Shown: positions 1 to 7,581, counted from the stretch's first letter. The stretch: DNA of 56,351 nt from Micavibrio sp. (GCA_019634145.1 JAHQVU010000067.1:1-56351); one strand, 5' to 3'. Notes: generated by a model from the sequence alone, not told the origin. Made by a program: numbers and translations.

Positions 1-7
1 AAAACAC

Positions 8-526
8 CTAACGCTCCCACGTTACCACCTCACCCGTTGGTAGGATTTTCTTATCCTCGCTGCGTTTATAGACGTAAATCCCCAGCACCGATAACCCCAC
101 GCCCCAAATCGCGCTTAAGCTCCCCATCGCGCTCATGATGCCGCCCGCTTTATCGGGCTGAAAAACGATGATATAGGCAATCGCCAGCATCTGCGCCGCC
201 CACGTTATCGCCATTAAATAGCCAAAGGTCGGGCGCATACGGCGCACGAATTTATCCTCACTGACGATTTCCGCCCGCAGCGATTGGTTCACTTGCGCGA
301 TATTTTCCTTTGTCTGTTCGGCCTCCATTTTCGCCAGCGTTTCAAGGTGGCGGTGGGCTTCGGCGACCTCGTTCGCGCTAATTCCGCCCGCTTTTATCGC
401 GGCGCCGACATCCTCCAACGCCTGTCCTGCCAGCTTTGCCTTATCGCTCTCCATATCCCCCAGCGCCTTACCAAGCACCCCCACCAGCGCTGGCAGGCCG
501 ATTTTAGCGATTAATGTTTCGATCAT
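8..526 (-). CDS. Phage holin, GTA-type 3-TM family
   Basis: This 172-residue protein is likely the holin that permeabilises the inner membrane so the endolysin can reach the wall. The N-terminal half is charged and probably helical. The conserved stretch with SEDKFVRRMRP, then FGYLMAITWAAQM, leads into two or three hydrophobic segments at about residues 100-150, and the tail is basic. This layout matches the gene-transfer-agent type 3-TM holin family, by recognition and not by search. A clear Shine-Dalgarno sequence (AAGGA) precedes the ATG. It is the last gene of the late region in this window, directly downstream of the endolysin gene, which fits a lysis role. Family assignment is fairly sure; topology is inferred. 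Confidence 0.85.
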   Translation of the reverse strand: MIETLIAKIGLPALVGVLGKALGDMESDKAKLAGQALEDVGAAIKAGGISANEVAEAHRHLETLAKMEAEQTKENIAQVNQSLRAEIVSEDKFVRRMRPTFGYLMAITWAAQMLAIAYIIVFQPDKAGGIMSAMGSLSAIWGVGLSVLGIYVYKRSEDKKILPTGEVVTWER

Positions 527-550
527 AATATTTCCTTTTTGTTTTTACAG

Positions 551-612
551 GCTTCGCCCGCCTCGCACTTGCTCGGTACAATTTTTGAAATGTGATTTCA
601 AAAATCACTGTC
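551..612 (-). repeat. Palindromic spacer element, copy A
   Basis: This spacer between endolysin and holin contains the flanks TACAATTTT and AAAATCACTGT around a perfect 10-bp stem with a 3-nt loop (582-591 pairs with 595-604). The same flanks surround different but still self-complementary stems in copies at 1157-1291, 8772-8902 and 10845-10917. All copies point the same way and lie just upstream of a gene start. Confidence 0.7.
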
Positions 613-613
613 C

Positions 614-640
614 CGTCATTGCGAGGAGCTGGCGACGAAG
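614..640. repeat. Half of a GTCATTGCGAG-type dispersed repeat
   Basis: The segment beginning GTCATTGCGAGGAGC and continuing GGCGACGAAGCA resembles one arm of the widespread dispersed palindrome whose full form lies at 17477-17563. Only one arm is visible here, next to the end of the endolysin gene. Confidence 0.5.
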
Positions 641-648
641 CACCCCAC

Positions 649-1134
649 CTACAGCAGACGATAGAACAAATGCCGCCCGATTGTGCACAGCGGCACTTCA
701 CGCTTCGCCCAATATGGCCTGATGCTGTCGGTATGATAATGCGTTGCACCGCCCGTCGGATCAGGGATCGCGCCCAATATCACGCGCCTTGAAATGCGTT
801 TGGCTGTGGCGAAATATATGTCCTTCTCATCGATATAGGTCAGCTTTTGATAATTCGGATCAGAACGATTCCAGCAGCTGAACTGATAGGGTTTTTGACA
901 CACGCTTATAATGTCGCTACCCCACCAATATTTTCCGCCCCGCTCTTCGGCCACCTTAACACGGTTCAAGATCACATGAGCGACTGCTTCCATGCCGCTA
1001 TGCCCCTCGCCGCGCGCCTCGCCCCACAATGTACGCGCCAGCGTGTCGATCTCCAGGTCTCGGTAAAATATTTCTGCGTCCTTATTTTCAGGCACGGCTT
1101 TCCCCCCGACGGGGGTGAGTGTCGGTTTTTTCAT
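649..1134 (-). CDS. Endolysin, SleB-like cell wall hydrolase (Hydrolase_2)
   Basis: This 161-residue enzyme probably cleaves the glycan strands of peptidoglycan for host lysis. The motif ARTLWGEARGEG at about residues 35-46 carries the presumed catalytic Glu, followed by AVAHVILNRV and, near the end, PDPTGGATHYH. These are hallmarks of the SleB/CwlJ-type hydrolase family often used as endolysin by alphaproteobacterial phages. No signal peptide is visible, so it should depend on the holin encoded next. AAGGA lies about 8 nt before the ATG. The neighbours (small membrane protein upstream, holin downstream) form a lysis cassette. Good confidence in family and role; exact bond specificity cannot be read. 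Confidence 0.88.
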   Translation of the reverse strand: MKKPTLTPVGGKAVPENKDAEIFYRDLEIDTLARTLWGEARGEGHSGMEAVAHVILNRVKVAEERGGKYWWGSDIISVCQKPYQFSCWNRSDPNYQKLTYIDEKDIYFATAKRISRRVILGAIPDPTGGATHYHTDSIRPYWAKREVPLCTIGRHLFYRLL

Positions 1135-1156
1135 TGTTATGTCCTTTTTTGATTAT

Positions 1157-1291
1157 GCTCGGCTGTTGCCCGCTTCGCACGCAAAGCAAACCATCGGTTT
1201 GTTTGCCCTAATAAATAACGAACAACATCTTTGATGTTGCTTCGTGTCGCATCGGTACAATTTTCCAAGCGTCGCTTCTAAAATCACTGTT
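1157..1291 (-). repeat. Palindromic spacer element, copy B (long form)
   Basis: The spacer upstream of the endolysin gene holds three successive hairpins. The first is an imperfect GCAAAGCAAA/TTTGTTTGC palindrome near 1181-1206. The second is CAACATC-TTT-GATGTTG at 1223-1239. The third is AAGCG-T-CGCTT inside the TACAATTTT/AAAATCACTGT flanks at about 1257-1290. Copy E (8772-8902) shares the whole arrangement. Confidence 0.75.
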
Positions 1292-1312
1292 TTTTGTAAA
1301 TATGCTTTCGCG

Positions 1313-1633
1313 CTAATCCGCTTTATGCGCCATTTCCGCGGCTTTGAGCGCGGTTTTGTCCAACTTCGCCTCGATCCTTAAGAGATGCGAGACGATCCGC
1401 ATTTCCAGCTCTTTCAGCTCCCCTTGCGAGGCATAGGTTTTAGCAACCTCCAGCTTAAAGGCACCAAGCCCTTCCCTGAATTGCTCGCACCGCCGATCGA
1501 GCAGGCTTTGCAGCGCGTCAATTTCTGCCACATTCTCTCCTCGCGTGCGCCAGATCAGCAGTAACAGCCCCGCCATCGCAGGCAAATTAAAAACGCCGAC
1601 CCACCATAGGGGGTCAAATTCTAAACCATTCAT
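1313..1633 (-). CDS. Small phage membrane protein with coiled coil, possible lysis accessory
   Basis: The likely start is the ATG at 1633, which has AAGGAT about 7 nt upstream; a longer reading to 1675 lacks a comparable site. The roughly 106-residue product begins MNGLEFDPLWW, then has one membrane span (about residues 10-28, ending LLLLIWRTRGE). The rest is a long charged helix with heptad-like spacing. It lies between terminase and endolysin, where T7-like phages carry spanin or holin-associated genes, so a lysis accessory role is plausible. No spanin signature such as a lipobox is visible, and I do not assign a family. Confidence 0.65.
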   Translation of the reverse strand: MNGLEFDPLWWVGVFNLPAMAGLLLLIWRTRGENVAEIDALQSLLDRRCEQFREGLGAFKLEVAKTYASQGELKELEMRIVSHLLRIEAKLDKTALKAAEMAHKAD

Positions 1634-1821
1634 TTTTCTATCCTTTCGTATTAAGTTTTCACGTCCTTTGTTCAAAAATTATTTCCATTTTTTACGGAAC
1701 CGATGCACCGCTCACCCTTAGGTTTGGTTAATCACAGAGTTTTAAAACCGCAGCGCAACACATGTAAAGTTTGCGCCCATACTTTAGATTATGTAAAAAT
1801 AAACTATGGGACTTGATATGT

Positions 1822-3312
1822 TTACATTTCAAAATCGACCTTCGCTTTATGAGCAACTCCGGCGGCCGTCCAGCGATAGCGGCCGCGAGGGTGACAAATC
1901 TTGCTCTGAGAAGGCAGGCGAAGCAACGCCCCCGCAACCGCATCCAGCGCGTCATCTCGACCCTTAAAGTGTCCGTCAGGGCGCCATTCACGCACCTCCA
2001 TTATAAAGGGCGTCTTCTTAATTCGCTCATGCACGCTCAGGCGGCTCGCGGTCAGCACCGCATCAAAAGCGTTCAAAATCCGCCGCTCCTTGCTCTCTGA
2101 TTGATTGAATTCAACGACATTGGTCAAGGTTTTGGCCTTTTGCATTTCCTGTCGCAATATTCCGGGCAAGAACTTACCGATCCCGTTACTTTCGACAATA
2201 ATCGTAGGGATTTTCAGCTCCTTACATAAATTCGCGACAATCGCACATTGGCGCTCGGCCTCATTATGCCCCTTGGTTTCTTGCGTTTTGATATATTCCA
2301 GATGGTGCAGATAGAGCGCACCATCCGCGTCTTCATACACCACTGCAACCACGCTGTGATCGCCTGTAATCGTGCCGAATGCCGGGTCCCAGTAAACGCT
2401 GACTTTTTCCAGCTTTTTACCGCCCAAAAACATCGTATTAATCTCGCGCACATGGTCTATTTCCCCTTCATAGAATTTAAGCAAATCTGTGTTCAAGCGC
2501 CCTTCATTGATGTTTACAGGCTTAAGAAGCATCTGGCTGGTGAAGCGGTTATTCCCGGTGGTCAGGCGCAGAATCTCCGCATCTTCTTCCGTGATCCGCT
2601 CGGGCCAATTGCTCCGACCATCATCATCGAGAAGCGGCACTTCGATGCGCTCAAACCCTTCCAAAAAAGCGCGCTCCTCGCCGATCTCCTCCCGCGCTTC
2701 CTGTGCGTAGATCGTATAAAACGTATGCGGTGTGCCGACATAAAGCTGGCTCGCGCCGGCGGCCATGACATAGTTCATCTCAGCCAGGCGCTCACGCAAA
2801 GACTCACGTTTATCTGCGCTGTCACTCGTGTTTGGCACCTCCACATCATCGCAAATGATAAAATCGGCGCGGCTCCCCGTTATATTGCTCGTAATCCCGC
2901 GCGCCAGCATGGACGGGTCGCGCAACTCCTGATCGCGGCGAACGGTAAAGCAATCCATGCCCCACTGATCGCGCTTTTCGGGTTTAAGCTCTGCACAATT
3001 CGGGTGGCGTTCGATGATGCGTTTCACATTACGCACCATTTTCTTGGCCAGCGCGCCTTCGGCGGCCAGCACTAAAATCCGCAAATTCGGGTTTTGATAA
3101 AGCAGCCACGCGCAAAAAACCCCCGTGATCGTGCTTTTGCCCGCGCTCCGAAAGGCCATCATCAGCAGCCTTTTATCTCCCGCCTCCCATCTGCGCTCCA
3201 GCCACCTTGCCATTTTGAGGTGAATTTGGGGGGTGTCCTGGCGCATTTCCGTGTTCCAGTTTTGCAAAAAATCTGTGAAACGCGCCTTGGACGCAATATC
3301 TAAATTACCCAT
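1822..3312 (-). CDS. terL: Phage terminase large subunit
   Basis: This 496-residue protein is the DNA-packaging motor: an N-terminal ATPase translocates DNA into the prohead and a C-terminal nuclease cuts it. The ATPase shows the Walker A-like loop FRSAGKST near residue 55, and FIICDDVEVPN near residue 150 as Walker B. The nuclease half begins around VYWDPAFGTITGDHS, with the acidic metal-binding Asp in an RNase H-like fold, and a second acidic cluster GRDDALDA lies near residue 455. GGAG precedes the ATG. Length is normal for podovirus terminases. No small terminase is recognisable nearby. It is transcribed before the lysis genes, as in T7. Confidence 0.93.
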   Translation of the reverse strand: MGNLDIASKARFTDFLQNWNTEMRQDTPQIHLKMARWLERRWEAGDKRLLMMAFRSAGKSTITGVFCAWLLYQNPNLRILVLAAEGALAKKMVRNVKRIIERHPNCAELKPEKRDQWGMDCFTVRRDQELRDPSMLARGITSNITGSRADFIICDDVEVPNTSDSADKRESLRERLAEMNYVMAAGASQLYVGTPHTFYTIYAQEAREEIGEERAFLEGFERIEVPLLDDDGRSNWPERITEEDAEILRLTTGNNRFTSQMLLKPVNINEGRLNTDLLKFYEGEIDHVREINTMFLGGKKLEKVSVYWDPAFGTITGDHSVVAVVYEDADGALYLHHLEYIKTQETKGHNEAERQCAIVANLCKELKIPTIIVESNGIGKFLPGILRQEMQKAKTLTNVVEFNQSESKERRILNAFDAVLTASRLSVHERIKKTPFIMEVREWRPDGHFKGRDDALDAVAGALLRLPSQSKICHPRGRYRWTAAGVAHKAKVDFEM

Positions 3313-3355
3313 ATTTTCTCCATATTTTTAAAAGCACCGAACAATCGGCGGGCCA

Positions 3356-3383
3356 TGCAAAGCAAATCGCAAATTTGTTTGCG
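3356..3383 (-). repeat. Palindromic spacer element, partial copy C
   Basis: The imperfect palindrome GCAAAGCAAAT...ATTTGTTTGC between terminase and the antitoxin terminator matches the first hairpin of copies B and E. The remaining parts of the element are not clearly preserved here. Confidence 0.55.
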
Positions 3384-3440
3384 TCCAAAGACACGCACAA
3401 ATTTTTCAAATTTTCTTCGTCGCGGTTTTCGGGGTATAAA

Positions 3441-3466
3441 AAAACCCGCCGAGTTTGGCGGGTTTT
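3441..3466 (-). terminator. Rho-independent terminator of the XRE antitoxin gene
   Basis: A perfect 10-bp stem (AAAACCCGCC pairing with GGCGGGTTTT) with a 6-nt loop is followed by a run of T on the minus strand. It lies 22 bp after the antitoxin stop codon and isolates the toxin-antitoxin unit from the terminase gene. Confidence 0.85.
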
Positions 3467-3487
3467 AATAATTTGATCAATTTGGGT

Positions 3488-3940
3488 TTAACTGGCTATT
3501 CGCCAATCTCCTTCTACATCTTCAAACTTTCTCTTTTTAGCGTGTTCACGCTCATCAAGCTCTGCAAGATGCTCGCATATTTTGGCAATATCCGAATGCC
3601 CCTCTAGCTTTTCCAGATAATAGTGCCGAATTAGCTTTTCCGCAGGACCAGGAATACCGTCCTTGCTTTGCCCCTTCTCCCACCGCGCAATAGTCTGAGC
3701 ATCCACACCCATGAGCGCACCGAGATTTTTTTGCGAAAGCTCTATCTGCACCCTCAAAAACTTAAATTCCTGAGGTTTTATTTTACTTGCACCTTTCGCA
3801 ATAGAGCACCCAATAGCCTTATGTAGGTCATCAGCATTATCAATTGATATGCCTTTCCCATACTTGTTTTTATGTTCTTTAAATCCGTTGACCAGCCATA
3901 TATTGTCTAGTCCACTTTCTGTGTAGTGATACATTTTCAT
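3488..3940 (-). CDS. XRE-family antitoxin of a DUF4258-type toxin-antitoxin pair
   Basis: This 150-residue protein begins with a conserved cap (MYHYTESGLDNIWLVNGF) typical of MqsA-like antitoxins that lack the zinc site. A helix-turn-helix domain follows at about residues 60-115 (LSQKNLGALMGVDAQTIARW). The C-terminal tail is charged. It should neutralise the toxin encoded just upstream and repress their shared promoter. A strong Shine-Dalgarno AAAGGAGG lies before the ATG, and only 12 nt separate it from the toxin stop. Two identical operators precede the operon. The unit has its own promoter and terminator, so it is a self-contained insertion between the tailspike and terminase genes. Confidence is high for antitoxin and moderate for subfamily. 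Confidence 0.85.
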   Translation of the reverse strand: MKMYHYTESGLDNIWLVNGFKEHKNKYGKGISIDNADDLHKAIGCSIAKGASKIKPQEFKFLRVQIELSQKNLGALMGVDAQTIARWEKGQSKDGIPGPAEKLIRHYYLEKLEGHSDIAKICEHLAELDEREHAKKRKFEDVEGDWRIAS

Positions 3941-3952
3941 AGCAAGCCTCCT

Positions 3953-4261
3953 TTAAAATACTGTAATAATAACCAGCTTAGTTTCCTCATCAATGGCAAC
4001 AGTTACGGTCACATCCGACCCCGCTACCACCCTCGTCAAATTACATTTCCAATCTCCTTGCACACTTTTGTGCGACGGCTCAGAAACACTTCCTTACCTC
4101 AGGCAACAAAGCACTTGCGGAAATGTTATTTTCCGTACCAGCATTTTTTCTTTTGAATGATCTGTAAGAACGATATTACTAGTATCCTTGCTCAGCTTTC
4201 GAATAAGCTTTAAAAAATCACCCGAAGAAAAACGTTTTTGAAAAGGAATAACATCTGCCAT
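3953..4261 (-). pseudogene. DUF4258 toxin gene with an in-frame stop codon
   Basis: Reading leftwards from the ATG at 4261 gives a 102-residue frame interrupted by a single TAA at 4094-4096 (codon 56). Before the stop comes IVLTDHSKEKM...ITFPQVLCCLR. After it, the same frame continues GSVSEPS...GDWKCNLTRVVAG...VIITVF. Both halves match the DUF4258 family pattern (TDHAKERM, then KGS, GDW, RVVAG). Where family members have a Lys codon after LR, this sequence has TAA, so one base change explains the break. The gene is paired with the XRE antitoxin 12 nt downstream. The toxin is likely dead, or a sequencing error hides an intact gene. Confidence 0.75.
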
Positions 4262-4264
4262 TGC

Positions 4265-4334
4265 CTATCAATATGATAGGTTCATCATACCGCGTCAAGA
4301 GTTAACATTGAGTTAATAACTATCAATTTGATAG
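4265..4334 (-). promoter_or_regulatory. Toxin-antitoxin promoter with two identical operators
   Basis: The palindrome CTATCA-N3-TGATAG occurs twice, at 4265-4279 and 4320-4334, 55 bp apart and nowhere else that I noticed. On the minus strand a -35 (TTGACG, 4298-4293) and -10 (CATATT, 4275-4270) are separated by 17 bp, so the first operator covers the -10. The predicted start of transcription is within 2-4 nt of the toxin ATG, suggesting a nearly leaderless mRNA. Autorepression by the XRE antitoxin is the likely purpose. Confidence 0.75.
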
Positions 4335-4388
4335 ATAAACCTATTAGCACAACGTTCATAAAACTATTTAGTTCTATATTTTCCTCCA

Positions 4389-4424
4389 TAAAAAAAACCC
4401 GCCGATCCGTTGAGGGGTGGGCGG
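4389..4424 (-). terminator. Terminator after the 67-residue small gene
   Basis: CCCGCC and GGCGGG pair across a 15-nt loop, followed on the minus strand by eight T. It closes the small gene at 4447-4650 and shields the toxin-antitoxin promoter from read-through. Confidence 0.75.
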
Positions 4425-4446
4425 GGTGTCTGTGTTTACATCTATT

Positions 4447-4650
4447 TTACATTATCGGCGGGGGCAGCAGTGGGTCATGGCCGTAGATACGCACTTTTAC
4501 GGCGCGTTCTTTGGCTTGACCATGAAGAGTACCCTCGATCAAATCCTCGTATATCCCCCGTTCAACAAGCAATTCTTTTAGGGCTATCGCGCCAATACTT
4601 TCGACGAACACACCGGCCAATACTGTCATATTATCCATATGTTCGAACAT
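4447..4650 (-). CDS. Small hypothetical protein downstream of the tailspike
   Basis: A frame of up to 67 residues lies between the tailspike stop and a strong terminator. The ribosome-binding site is weak (AGGG very close to the ATG at 4650), and an alternative Met lies four codons in (MDNMTVLAG). The sequence is mixed hydrophobic and charged, with no membrane span or motif I recognise. Its position suggests a tailspike accessory or an independently acquired gene. That it is expressed is inferred only from the terminator and the codon flow. Confidence 0.45.
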   Translation of the reverse strand: MFEHMDNMTVLAGVFVESIGAIALKELLVERGIYEDLIEGTLHGQAKERAVKVRIYGHDPLLPPPIM

Positions 4651-4703
4651 TGCCCTGGGTATATGTTAATCCCATTTATATGCCAAAAAATAGAGGCGAG
4701 TGA

Positions 4704-6725
4704 CTAGAACTTACTGACGATATACCACTGGCTGCCGTTGCTCACGACCGTGATGGCGTTATATTGCGCGCTTAAGGGCTGGGCATATCCATCGGGGCCG
4801 CTTCCGCCTTGCTCGCTGACCGTAATCGTATTGGCGCTGACATCGGTTTTTTTAATCGTCACCGTCCGCCCCACCGCTTCGGGTGCGTTGGCGGGCGGCA
4901 ATCTTGCGGTCATCGCCCCGCCAAAGCTCGAGAGCAAATATACATCGGTTGCCATATCGATATCATATGTTCCACTGCCATCGAAATAGCGCGTATTGCC
5001 GGGGCTACGGTTCGAGGCAATCACGAACCATTCCGCGCCGTTCGAGATCATTGCAACATAGTCATTTTCCACACCTAAATAATAGCTGCGCCCATCGGGG
5101 CCATTGCCATCTGTTTCCCCAACCGTTACAATATTGGCCGAACTATCCGTTTTCTTGACGATCATCAGCGCCCCGACCGCAGCCGAGGCGTTTGGTAAAT
5201 TCGCGGTTAATACGCCGCCAAAACTGGACACAAGGTGCACTGAGTGCGATGTGTCCAGCGATACGCTACCACTTGTATCTAAATACTCCGTATCAAATCT
5301 ATGCAGTGTTGAGGTCATATCGACGCATTTGCTCGCTTGCATGAAATTCTTGTGCGGAAATCCTGCATTTAGCGCGGTGTACGCACCGCCCGATAAATCC
5401 CAGATCGCAGCGCCATTGCTGACCGAAAGCAGATTGTGTATGCTCGTGCCGATTGATCCCGCCTCCAACTTCACATTCGGCACTTCGTTAAAGCTCTCGG
5501 CATAGGGGTTGATCAGCAGAGTTTCCCCGGCCCCCGCGCCGATGATAAAACAGCCCTGCCCGCTGCCGTCGATATTGGCTTCACAATCGATGAAGGCATT
5601 ATTGTAACGCCCCGATTCGATATAAAACCCAGCATTTCCAATGGATGCGCCGTGGCTGTAGGCGCGGCAGCTATAGAATTTATTCGCATTCGGCGTATCA
5701 CCCGCGCCGCTTTTGGTCAGGTGAAAACCGTTCACCGCTGGCTGCTCAACCAGCACGCGGGTGAATGTGTTCCAATAGCATGGCTTGTTGGTATCATTAT
5801 ACCCATCCAGCATCACGCCCGTATTGGGCGCTAATATCGTGATATCGGTGACAGCGGTTTGCACAACGGGGCGGATCAGGCCATAGAGCTTAATGCCGAC
5901 ATCCCCGCCCTCAATTTTAAAATTCGACAGAGCCGCATAATCACCAACCACCTCAATTGCGTTAAAGCCATTACCTTGACATTTCAATGCGCTAGCACTT
6001 CCAGCTCCAGTGACACTTTGGCCCGCATTCACACGGATCGTGCCCGTAATCAGGTACTCACCCGCCGGGATATAAACCGCATCATGCGCCGCCAATGCGC
6101 TCAAAATCGCGTTCGTATCGTCCGTCAAACCATCACCAACCGCGCCGAAATCCTTGATCGAGATCATATCAGAGAGCTTTTCAGAGCTGCTTCGCGTCAC
6201 CGCCCCGGTCCCATATGCCGTAAAATCAGGCGTGGCCATAGATCCTGCAAGGCCCACCGCAATCGGGTTACCGCTGCCATCAAAGCCCAGCGCCTTATTC
6301 TTGCGCTGATCACGGCTCGGCAGCGTGGTCTCGGATGGCGCTTCATGGTCGCCATATTTGAGCATTAGATCATTTTCGCGACTAACCTGTTGCAGCCCTG
6401 CAATCATATAATCAAGCTCGGTATTAATACTCGCTGCGCTGAAATCCCCGCCTTCCAAAAAGTCGCTGAGGCGCTCAATCGGCAGCTCCCGCGAAAGGGT
6501 GATGATGCTGGCATCGGCTGGCGCAGCATCAAAGCTCACATTCCCGCCCGCGGTTTCACCTGCCCCCGTAATCGCGTATCCGCTATTTTGCCGCGCGCCA
6601 TTGATATAAACGGCCAAATCCTCAGATGCGAAGATCGGGAAGTTAAAGCTGTATTCACTTTGCATGCCATTGGCAACATAGCGCACAATCGGCGCAATAT
6701 CGGGCATTTTGATGTGCTCGGTCAT
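4704..6725 (-). CDS. Tailspike with beta-helix (pectate-lyase-like) domain
   Basis: This 673-residue protein should bind and probably degrade a surface polysaccharide at adsorption. Residues 1-130 resemble the T7 tail-fibre N-terminal attachment domain (PIVRYVANGMQSEYSFNFPI). A right-handed beta-helix starts at about residue 190 with the classic entry KDFGAVGDGLTDDT and runs to about residue 440. The C-terminus is a tandem duplication of about 85 residues: both units share SSFGG, ITV/IVTV and GPDG. The ATG at 6725 has AAGGAG upstream; a TTG one codon earlier is less likely. It is the only obvious receptor-binding protein in the window. Confidence 0.88.
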   Translation of the reverse strand: MTEHIKMPDIAPIVRYVANGMQSEYSFNFPIFASEDLAVYINGARQNSGYAITGAGETAGGNVSFDAAPADASIITLSRELPIERLSDFLEGGDFSAASINTELDYMIAGLQQVSRENDLMLKYGDHEAPSETTLPSRDQRKNKALGFDGSGNPIAVGLAGSMATPDFTAYGTGAVTRSSSEKLSDMISIKDFGAVGDGLTDDTNAILSALAAHDAVYIPAGEYLITGTIRVNAGQSVTGAGSASALKCQGNGFNAIEVVGDYAALSNFKIEGGDVGIKLYGLIRPVVQTAVTDITILAPNTGVMLDGYNDTNKPCYWNTFTRVLVEQPAVNGFHLTKSGAGDTPNANKFYSCRAYSHGASIGNAGFYIESGRYNNAFIDCEANIDGSGQGCFIIGAGAGETLLINPYAESFNEVPNVKLEAGSIGTSIHNLLSVSNGAAIWDLSGGAYTALNAGFPHKNFMQASKCVDMTSTLHRFDTEYLDTSGSVSLDTSHSVHLVSSFGGVLTANLPNASAAVGALMIVKKTDSSANIVTVGETDGNGPDGRSYYLGVENDYVAMISNGAEWFVIASNRSPGNTRYFDGSGTYDIDMATDVYLLSSFGGAMTARLPPANAPEAVGRTVTIKKTDVSANTITVSEQGGSGPDGYAQPLSAQYNAITVVSNGSQWYIVSKF

Positions 6726-6747
6726 CAATTTTTCTCCTTATTAAAAA

Positions 6748-6781
6748 AGCGCCGAACGGTCGGCGAGCCGCAGTCGCGGCT
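6748..6781 (-). repeat. Palindromic spacer element, copy D
   Basis: Two adjacent hairpins lie just upstream of the tailspike start: CGCCGA-N4-TCGGCG, then AGCCGC-AGTC-GCGGCT (6766-6781). The second has the same AGTC loop as CACCGC-AGTC-GCGGTG in copy F, with paired stem changes. Confidence 0.6.
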
Positions 6782-6823
6782 TATTAAAATTTTGTGATTA
6801 TCTTCGATACTCGCCACTCACTT

Positions 6824-6900
6824 TCATCCCGAGGACGCGCAACAACGAGGAATCTCATCGCCTTTAAAATGAGATCCCTCGACCATACTCGGGATGACGG
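6824..6900. repeat. Dispersed palindrome, TCATCCCGAG type
   Basis: The arms TCATCCCGAGG and CTCGGGATGA enclose a second inverted pair (CGAGGAATCTCAT and ATGAGATCCCTCG), forming a long cruciform. It resembles a dispersed bacterial repeat family distinct from the GTCATTGCGAG type at 17477. It lies between the tailspike and the upstream terminator, outside any gene. Confidence 0.7.
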
Positions 6901-6922
6901 TGAAATTAAGGCAATAAAAAAA

Positions 6923-6946
6923 CCCGCCATCTTTTCAGGGGGCGGG
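6923..6946 (-). terminator. Terminator overlapping the end of the secreted-protein gene
   Basis: CCCGCC (6923-6928) pairs with GGCGGG (6941-6946), followed on the minus strand by seven T. The upstream arm lies inside the last codons of the gene at 6935-7405, so coding end and terminator overlap. Confidence 0.8.
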
Positions 6947-7405
6947 CGTTATTATGATTTCTATTTCCACTATTGGTAATGCAGGTCTGGCGACCAGAGC
7001 GCTTTTAGGATCGTCCGCCCGCAAAGGGTTTTCCACTGCCAAATGCAAGATTTCTTGCGCACTCCCCTTTTCCAGAGCTAAGCGGTAGCCACTCTCGCAA
7101 TTTCCGTTCTCATAATTAAACAGACACTCACCCCGCCAAAGAAAATCGAGTATAAAATCATCATTTTCAGGCGTCATGGCTATATCGAGATAAAAATCCC
7201 TATCGCCACCCAAGCGGTATGCGGGAACAATAGGCAGCGTCAAATAGCATGTATTTTTAGCATCACTGTTGCATGTCGCCATATTGGACATTTCACTTGC
7301 CCCGACCTGCCTTGCTTTTACTTCAAATGTGCTGGCAAATCCCCCACTGGGGTAGAGCCAAATGCAAAGAGCCATGAAGCATATTTTAAGCATTTTGCAT
7401 TTCAT
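6935..7405 (-). CDS. Secreted hypothetical protein
   Basis: The 156-residue product has a clear signal peptide: positive start (MKCKMLK), hydrophobic core and a likely cut after GGFA. The mature part, about 130 residues, has four Cys (TCNSDAKNTC, GECLF, NCESG) that could form disulfides in the periplasm. I do not recognise a family. It starts 3 nt after the stop of a short upstream frame and has AGGATAGGGG as ribosome-binding site. It has its own terminator. Its place in the phage late region suggests a lysogenic-conversion or superinfection gene, which is inference from location only. Confidence 0.7.
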   Translation of the reverse strand: MKCKMLKICFMALCIWLYPSGGFASTFEVKARQVGASEMSNMATCNSDAKNTCYLTLPIVPAYRLGGDRDFYLDIAMTPENDDFILDFLWRGECLFNYENGNCESGYRLALEKGSAQEILHLAVENPLRADDPKSALVARPALPIVEIEIIITPAP

Positions 7406-7407
7406 AA

Positions 7408-7577
7408 TTAAATACCCCTATCCTTTTTTGGTGGCAATTCCCAAGGCCCCCTATCGTTACCATATACAGGAAGCTCCATACCTTTATCAATACCCGGGTT
7501 TGGTCGGTACACAGGCGGCATTGGCACGCCGTTATTTTCTGGGTCAGGGGCATTTGGATCATAATTCCAGGCAACAA
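7408..7577 (-). pseudogene. Short proline/asparagine-rich reading frame, possible gene remnant
   Basis: Immediately after the HicA-type terminator a frame reads WNYDPNAPDPENNGVPMPP, then VYRPNPG and later GNDRGPWELPPKK, ending 3 nt before the secreted-protein ATG. The composition looks like real protein, but no start codon with a ribosome-binding site precedes it; the first Met is internal. It may be the 3' end of a gene truncated when the toxin-antitoxin module was inserted, or a very short peptide coupled to the next gene. Confidence 0.35.
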
Positions 7578-7581
7578 AAAA

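Noticed and set aside
2248-3075. A 275-residue frame on the plus strand
   Set aside because: It lies wholly antisense to the terminase gene, which has clear motifs; the open frame is a codon-bias shadow.
4284-4388. A 34-residue frame starting at the terminator and crossing the toxin-antitoxin operator
   Set aside because: No ribosome-binding site, and it overlaps the promoter and operator sequences, which explain the region better.
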